A DNA stretch of 8,967 bases from Betaproteobacteria bacterium (lineage in GTDB: Bacteria > Pseudomonadota > Gammaproteobacteria > Burkholderiales > SG8-39). Shown here one piece after another: positions 5,998 through 8,967 of the stretch; the stretch's first letter is position 1, and each line of letters opens with the position of its first letter. The notes under the pieces are model-generated. The model saw only the letters and a program-made list of their open reading frames with translations, did not search any database and had not been told where the DNA came from. Location: positions 1 to 8,967 of the forward strand of contig JAABQT010000053.1 in the NCBI GenBank assembly GCA_011391295.1, read 5' to 3'. A program made the position numbers and the translations under genes.

Positions 5998-7791
5998 TCA
6001 GTAGCGCAAGTTCTCCAGCGCCTCGTGCAGCTCGCGCAGCAATCCGGCCACCTCCTCCACCGAGGCGGCCGCGCGCGTCGCCGCCGCCGCTGCCTGTTCC
6101 GCCCCGGAGAGCATCTCGCGCACCCCGCCGGCGATGGCGCTCGCCGCCGCGCCCTGGGACTGCGCGGTCTTCGAAACCTGCCCGATACGCTCGGCCAGCT
6201 CGCGCAGCCGCTCGCCGAGCTCCACCAACGTGCGGCCCGAGGCGCTGCTGCCGAGCGCCTCGGCCTGCGTCGCGACCTGCGTGAGCAGGTTGGCGGTCTT
6301 GGCCATCTCCGGCGAGGCGCCGCGCACCTGGTCCACGCTTTTCGCCGCGACGCGCACGCGCCGGCCGATGTCCTCGACCACCGCGAGCGCCGCCTGCACC
6401 GCCTGGCGCCCCTGCACCGCCGCCGTCACCGATGCGCGCGCGAGATCCGCGGACTGGTTGGCGCGCGCCGAGAGATCGTTGACGGTGCGCGCCATGCCCA
6501 GAGAGCGCGCGCTTGCGCCCTTGATGCGCTGCGACTGCTGCTTCGCCGAATCGAGCAGCCCGTCGGCCGCGGCCTGCGCCACGCCCGCGGCCCCGCCCAC
6601 GCGCTCGGCGGCCAGCGCAACGCGCGCCACCAGCGCGCGCAAGCCATCGAGCGCGTCGTTCAGCGCGGCAGCGGCGGCGTGGGTGATTTCACTGCCCACC
6701 GCGGCACGCACGGTAAGGTCGCCCGCGGCGAGGCCCTCCAGGTCGCGGCGCAGCTGCTCGACCGCTTCGAGGTCGCGCTCGTGGTAGCGGCGCAGCACCA
6801 CGAGACGCCGCGTGGCGCTTTCGCGCTGGCGGCGCCCGTCGTGCACCAGTGCGAGCGCGGCCAGCAGCAGCGTGCCGGCAAGCGCCAGCGCGAGCGCGGC
6901 AAGCGCGGCCTGGTAGGTGCCGCTGGCGGGTGCGGCGCGATAGGCCGCCACCACGCCGTCGACCACCTGCAGCAGCCGCTCGGAGTCGGTGTGGATGGCG
7001 CTCGCCGCGGCCTTGGCTTCGGCCAGCCGCGCGCGCGTGCCGAGCACCGCCACCAGCGCGTCCCGGTAACCGCCAAAACTCTCGCCGAGGGCGGCCAGAG
7101 CGGCCGTCGTGTCATCGTCGCGCGCCGCGGCGCGCAGGCGCCCGAGCTTGCCGTGGAATTCGTTCACATCCTTGCCGAGCAGGAACTCGACCTCGGGCTC
7201 GACGCTGTCGGCTGCCAGCAGCTGTTGCGCGCCGCGCGCCATGCGCTGCGTAAGCATCACCAGGCGGCTCGCCGCGGCGACCTGCGCCGCCGATGCGCCG
7301 CGCGCGAGCGCCAGGTTCTGCACGCGCTCGGCGCGCTCCAGGAGCTGCGGGTTGCCGCGCTCCATGCCCGCCGCGGCCCCGGCGAGCGCGGTCAGCAGCT
7401 TCTGGTCGCGCAGCAGCGTGGCGGCATGCTTCTCGGTGCGCTCCCAGTCGGCGACCAGCGCCTGCAGCGCCAGCGGGGCGCGGTTCTCGCGCTCCAGGCG
7501 CGCCAGCGCGTTGGCGAAGCCGTCACGGCTCGACTGGATCTGCACGAAAGCCTCGGCATCTCCGCGCAGGCCGCGCAGTGCCGCCTTGGCCAGGCGCTGC
7601 GACAGCATGCGCAGTTCGCCCGCGGCGGCGACGTGCCCTTCGCCGAAATGCGCATCGCGGTAGTCGGACCACGCCACCCACAGCGCGGCGATCAGCAGTG
7701 CGGCGAGGCCGGCGGTGAGGATCGCGAGCTTGCGGCGCAGCGGCAGCAGCGCCACCCCGCGCCACGCCGCGCCAAGGAACTTCAGGTCCAA
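5998..7791 (-). CDS. PilJ-like methyl-accepting transducer with degenerate signalling tip
   Basis: Membrane receptor of about 597 residues, related to PilJ of type IV pilus chemosensory systems. Transmembrane helix 1 is at about 21-41 and helix 2 at about 294-316. The periplasmic part holds two PilJ-type modules: AGELRMLSQRLAK (57-69) and SRLVMLTQRMARGAQQL (175-191), the latter followed by EPEVEFLLGKDVNEF. A HAMP region follows, with LAAGDLTVRA (354-363), then a long Ala-rich coiled coil. The hairpin tip (about 491-535) still shows NLL and GR....LAER landmarks, but the LALNAAxEAARAGE core is replaced by LTQVATQAEALGSS; see findings. The start is uncertain: TTG at 7791 gives the full frame, GTG at 7755 is an alternative, and neither has a good ribosome-binding site. 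Genes for PilG, PilH, PilI or a CheA-type kinase are not adjacent. A canonical signalling role is doubtful. Confidence 0.88.
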   Translation of the reverse strand: MDLKFLGAAWRGVALLPLRRKLAILTAGLAALLIAALWVAWSDYRDAHFGEGHVAAAGELRMLSQRLAKAALRGLRGDAEAFVQIQSSRDGFANALARLERENRAPLALQALVADWERTEKHAATLLRDQKLLTALAGAAAGMERGNPQLLERAERVQNLALARGASAAQVAAASRLVMLTQRMARGAQQLLAADSVEPEVEFLLGKDVNEFHGKLGRLRAAARDDDTTAALAALGESFGGYRDALVAVLGTRARLAEAKAAASAIHTDSERLLQVVDGVVAAYRAAPASGTYQAALAALALALAGTLLLAALALVHDGRRQRESATRRLVVLRRYHERDLEAVEQLRRDLEGLAAGDLTVRAAVGSEITHAAAAALNDALDGLRALVARVALAAERVGGAAGVAQAAADGLLDSAKQQSQRIKGASARSLGMARTVNDLSARANQSADLARASVTAAVQGRQAVQAALAVVEDIGRRVRVAAKSVDQVRGASPEMAKTANLLTQVATQAEALGSSASGRTLVELGERLRELAERIGQVSKTAQSQGAAASAIAGGVREMLSGAEQAAAAATRAAASVEEVAGLLRELHEALENLRY

Positions 7792-7807
7792 GCGCGGCGA
7801 CGCGCGC

Positions 7808-7993
7808 TCAGATCTCGACCATCTCGAAATCTTCCTTGCGTGCGCCGCATTCCGGGCAGGTCCAGTTGATGGGCACGTCGTCCCAGCGCGTGCCCGGGGC
7901 GAGGCCCTCGTCCGGGGCCCCGGCGGCTTCGTCGTAAAGGAAGCCGCAGATCAGGCACATCCAGGTCTTGTACTGCACTTGGCTTTCGGTCAT
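7808..7993 (-). CDS. rubA: Rubredoxin
   Basis: Small one-iron electron-transfer protein of 61 residues, slightly longer than the 52-55 of classic rubredoxins because of a short N-terminal extension. The Fe(Cys)4 site is complete: C13-L-I-C16-G and C46-P-E-C49-G. Conserved aromatic and Pro-Gly positions are present in between (Y20, [13 protein letters not shown] at 27-39, W44). It is cytoplasmic and probably donates electrons to an oxygenase or oxidative-stress reductase; the partner is not in the window. It is the first gene of the minus-strand series and is divergent from thiD. The rubA stop is 16 bases before the TTG proposed for the PilJ-like gene. The ATG at 7993 has no clear Shine-Dalgarno. 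Confidence 0.96.
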   Translation of the reverse strand: MTESQVQYKTWMCLICGFLYDEAAGAPDEGLAPGTRWDDVPINWTCPECGARKEDFEMVEI

Positions 7994-8015
7994 CAGGCGC
8001 GAGCGAGGGCTGAGT

Positions 8016-8021
8016 TAAAAT
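8016..8021 (+). promoter_or_regulatory. Candidate -10 box for thiD
   Basis: TAAAAT inside GAGTTAAAATCG, an AT-rich spot in the 76-base region between rubA and thiD. It would start transcription near 8028 and give a leader of about 40 bases before the thiD ATG. No good -35 hexamer lies at the usual distance, so this rests on the -10 alone. Confidence 0.33.
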
Positions 8022-8029
8022 CGTGTGGC

Positions 8030-8035
8030 ATCTTA
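8030..8035 (-). promoter_or_regulatory. Candidate -10 box for rubA
   Basis: Read on the minus strand this is TAAGAT within GCTAAGATGCC, about 37 bases before the rubA ATG and only a few bases from the thiD-facing TAAAAT box. A -35 element is not recognisable in the GC-only sequence upstream. If both boxes are used, the two promoters overlap face to face. Weak evidence. Confidence 0.25.
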
Positions 8036-8043
8036 GCGTATTC

Positions 8044-8063
8044 CGCGCCGCGGCCGCGCCGCG
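8044..8063. repeat. GC-only imperfect palindrome in the thiD leader
   Basis: A 20-base inverted repeat centred on CGGCCG at 8051-8056, with 9 of 10 positions pairing and a single C-C mismatch. In the thiD transcript it could fold into a stem of about eight positions with a four-base loop, ending six bases before the ATG where a ribosome-binding site would lie. Sequences made only of G and C form such repeats easily, so it may be chance. Confidence 0.4.
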
Positions 8064-8069
8064 CCCCCC

Positions 8070-8816
8070 ATGCCTTCCGCTCCGCCGAATGTCCTCGCCT
8101 TCGCGGCTTCCGATCCGACCGGGGGCGCGGGCGTGCAGGCCGACTTGCTCACGCTGGCCAGCCTGGGCTGCCATCCGCTGTCGGTGCTTACCGCGCTCAC
8201 AGTGCAGGACACGCACGGCGTGCACCGCCTGCAGGCGGTGGACGCCGCGCTCGTCGCCGAGCAGGCGCACTACCTGCTCGCCGAGCTGCCGGTGGCGGCG
8301 TTCAAGCTCGGCGTGCTGGGCAGCGCCGCCAATGCCGCGGTGGTGGCGGACGCGCTCGCCGCGCACGCACGCGTGCCGGTGGTTCTCGATCCGGTGCTCG
8401 CCTCGGGCCGCGGCGACGCGCTCGCCGACGACCGCCTGCGCGAAGCCCTGCGCACGCGGCTCGCGCCGCTCGCCACCGTGATCACGCCGAACCGCCTGGA
8501 AGCGCGTGCGCTCGGCGGGGTGGACGCGCTGCTGGCGCTGGGCTGCCGCTACGTCCTGGTCACCGGCACGCACGCGGACACGCCCGAGGTGGTGAACACG
8601 CTGCATGACGCGCGCGGCGTGGTGCGCGAGGACCGCTGGCCGCGCCTGAACGCGAGTTACCACGGCTCGGGCTGCACCCTCGCCTCGGCGATCGCCGCGC
8701 GGCTGGCGCTGGGCGACGCAGTGCCCGAAGCAGTGCGGGCGGCGCAGGCATATACCTGGCGCGCGCTCGAGCGCGGCTTCAAGCCCGGCAGTGGCCAATA
8801 CTTGCCCCGCCGATGA
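8070..8816 (+). CDS. thiD: Hydroxymethylpyrimidine (phosphate) kinase
   Basis: Ribokinase-fold enzyme that phosphorylates HMP and HMP phosphate to HMP pyrophosphate, the pyrimidine half of thiamine. It has 248 residues, a little shorter than E. coli ThiD (266). Visible motifs are FAASDPTGGAGVQADL (11-26, substrate loop), ALTVQDTHGV (42-51), LDPVLASGRGD (106-116), ITPNRLEA (138-145) and the anion-hole motif HGSGCTLASAIAA (198-210) with C202. The segment after LEARALGG is compact and seems to lack about ten residues compared with typical homologues, without breaking the frame. The ATG at 8070 has no Shine-Dalgarno in front of it and follows a GC-only palindrome. The stop overlaps the thiE start as ATGA, so the two are coupled. 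Confidence 0.95.
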   Translation: MPSAPPNVLAFAASDPTGGAGVQADLLTLASLGCHPLSVLTALTVQDTHGVHRLQAVDAALVAEQAHYLLAELPVAAFKLGVLGSAANAAVVADALAAHARVPVVLDPVLASGRGDALADDRLREALRTRLAPLATVITPNRLEARALGGVDALLALGCRYVLVTGTHADTPEVVNTLHDARGVVREDRWPRLNASYHGSGCTLASAIAARLALGDAVPEAVRAAQAYTWRALERGFKPGSGQYLPRR

Positions 8817-8967
8817 AGCTGCGCGGCCTGTACGCCATTACGCCGGAGAGTACCGAGCGAGTCGCCGCTGCGGTGGCCTCCGGGGCGCTGTGCGCGCTGC
8901 AGTACCGCAGTAAATCCGCGAGCCCGGCGCAGCGATTGCGGGAGGCATTGGCCCTGGCTCGGCTGTG
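8813..8967 (+). CDS. thiE: Thiamine-phosphate synthase, N-terminal fragment cut by window
   Basis: TIM-barrel enzyme that joins HMP pyrophosphate and the thiazole phosphate into thiamine phosphate. Only the first 51 residues are in the window. They read MKLRGLYAITPES at the start (family pattern GLYAITP) and LCALQYRSKSASPAQRL at about 27-43, matching the conserved LVQYRDKSA block in which the arginine and lysine contact the pyrophosphate. The ATG at 8813 overlaps the thiD stop by four bases, and thiD product is its substrate. The remainder runs off the right edge, so integrity cannot be judged. Confidence 0.9.
   Translation, partial: MKLRGLYAITPESTERVAAAVASGALCALQYRSKSASPAQRLREALALARL

Noticed and set aside
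6187..6321. Frameshift as the cause of the altered receptor tip
   Set aside because: I translated the neighbouring frames around the tip; they give Arg-rich nonsense or short Gly/Arg text and do not restore LNAA or EAARAGE.
5242..7869. An 875-codon open frame on the plus strand
   Set aside because: It lies opposite the PilJ-like gene, yqgE and part of ruvX. Its translation is Arg/His/Gln-rich with no domain pattern, as expected for an antisense frame in GC-rich coding DNA, whereas the minus strand encodes recognisable proteins throughout.
7994..8069. A TPP riboswitch upstream of thiD
   Set aside because: The whole intergenic region is 76 bases, too short with its promoter for the aptamer, and the conserved CUGAGA and related blocks are not seen in the thiD direction.
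7782..8798. A 338-codon minus-strand frame covering thiD and rubA
   Set aside because: It is antisense to thiD, whose motifs are complete, and overlaps rubA in another frame. The product has no recognisable motif.

Overview
This window looks like a conserved housekeeping block from a high-GC betaproteobacterium. The composition is clearly GC-rich by eye, with strong GC bias at third codon positions, but I did not compute it. The family variants fit that assignment: a class A aspartate transcarbamoylase paired with a dihydroorotase-like partner, PyrR next to RuvX and YqgE, a PilJ-type transducer near rubredoxin, divergent thiD-thiE, and the rlpA-dacC-dat series. I see no mobile element, CRISPR array, tRNA or rRNA, and almost no non-coding DNA. 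The longest gap is 76 bases.

Layout. Positions 1-7993 hold ten genes on the minus strand, transcribed right to left: rubredoxin (rubA), a PilJ-like methyl-accepting transducer, yqgE/algH, ruvX/yqgF, pyrR, pyrB, a dihydroorotase-like pyrC' (pyrX type), rlpA, dacC and dat. The last of these is cut by the left edge. From yqgE to rlpA every gene overlaps the next, by 8, 17, 11, 4 and 4 bases, so these six are almost certainly co-transcribed and translationally coupled. Gaps of 10 bases carry the series on to dacC and dat. Right of a short divergent intergenic region (7994-8069), thiD and the start of thiE run on the plus strand with an ATGA overlap.

How the genes work together. pyrB and pyrC' give carbamoyl-aspartate synthesis, and pyrR gives uracil salvage and/or regulation. 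rlpA, dacC and dat act on the cell wall: a septal glycan-strand-cutting lipoprotein, a D,D-carboxypeptidase that releases D-alanine, and a D-amino acid transaminase that can recycle it. ruvX acts in rRNA maturation or recombination. thiD and thiE make and join the pyrimidine part of thiamine.

Two points stand out. First, the PilJ-like protein keeps its sensor, membrane and HAMP architecture, but its signalling hairpin tip has lost essentially all the residues that normally contact CheA and CheW. It also stands alone between rubA and yqgE, where related genomes usually carry pilG, pilH and pilI. It looks like a decayed or repurposed remnant of a Pil-Chp chemosensory system. Second, the PyrC-like protein has lost both histidines of the metal-binding HxH motif and most other zinc ligands, so it is predicted to be a structural partner of PyrB rather than an enzyme. 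I found no evidence for a wholly new system; the altered transducer is the best candidate for new biology.
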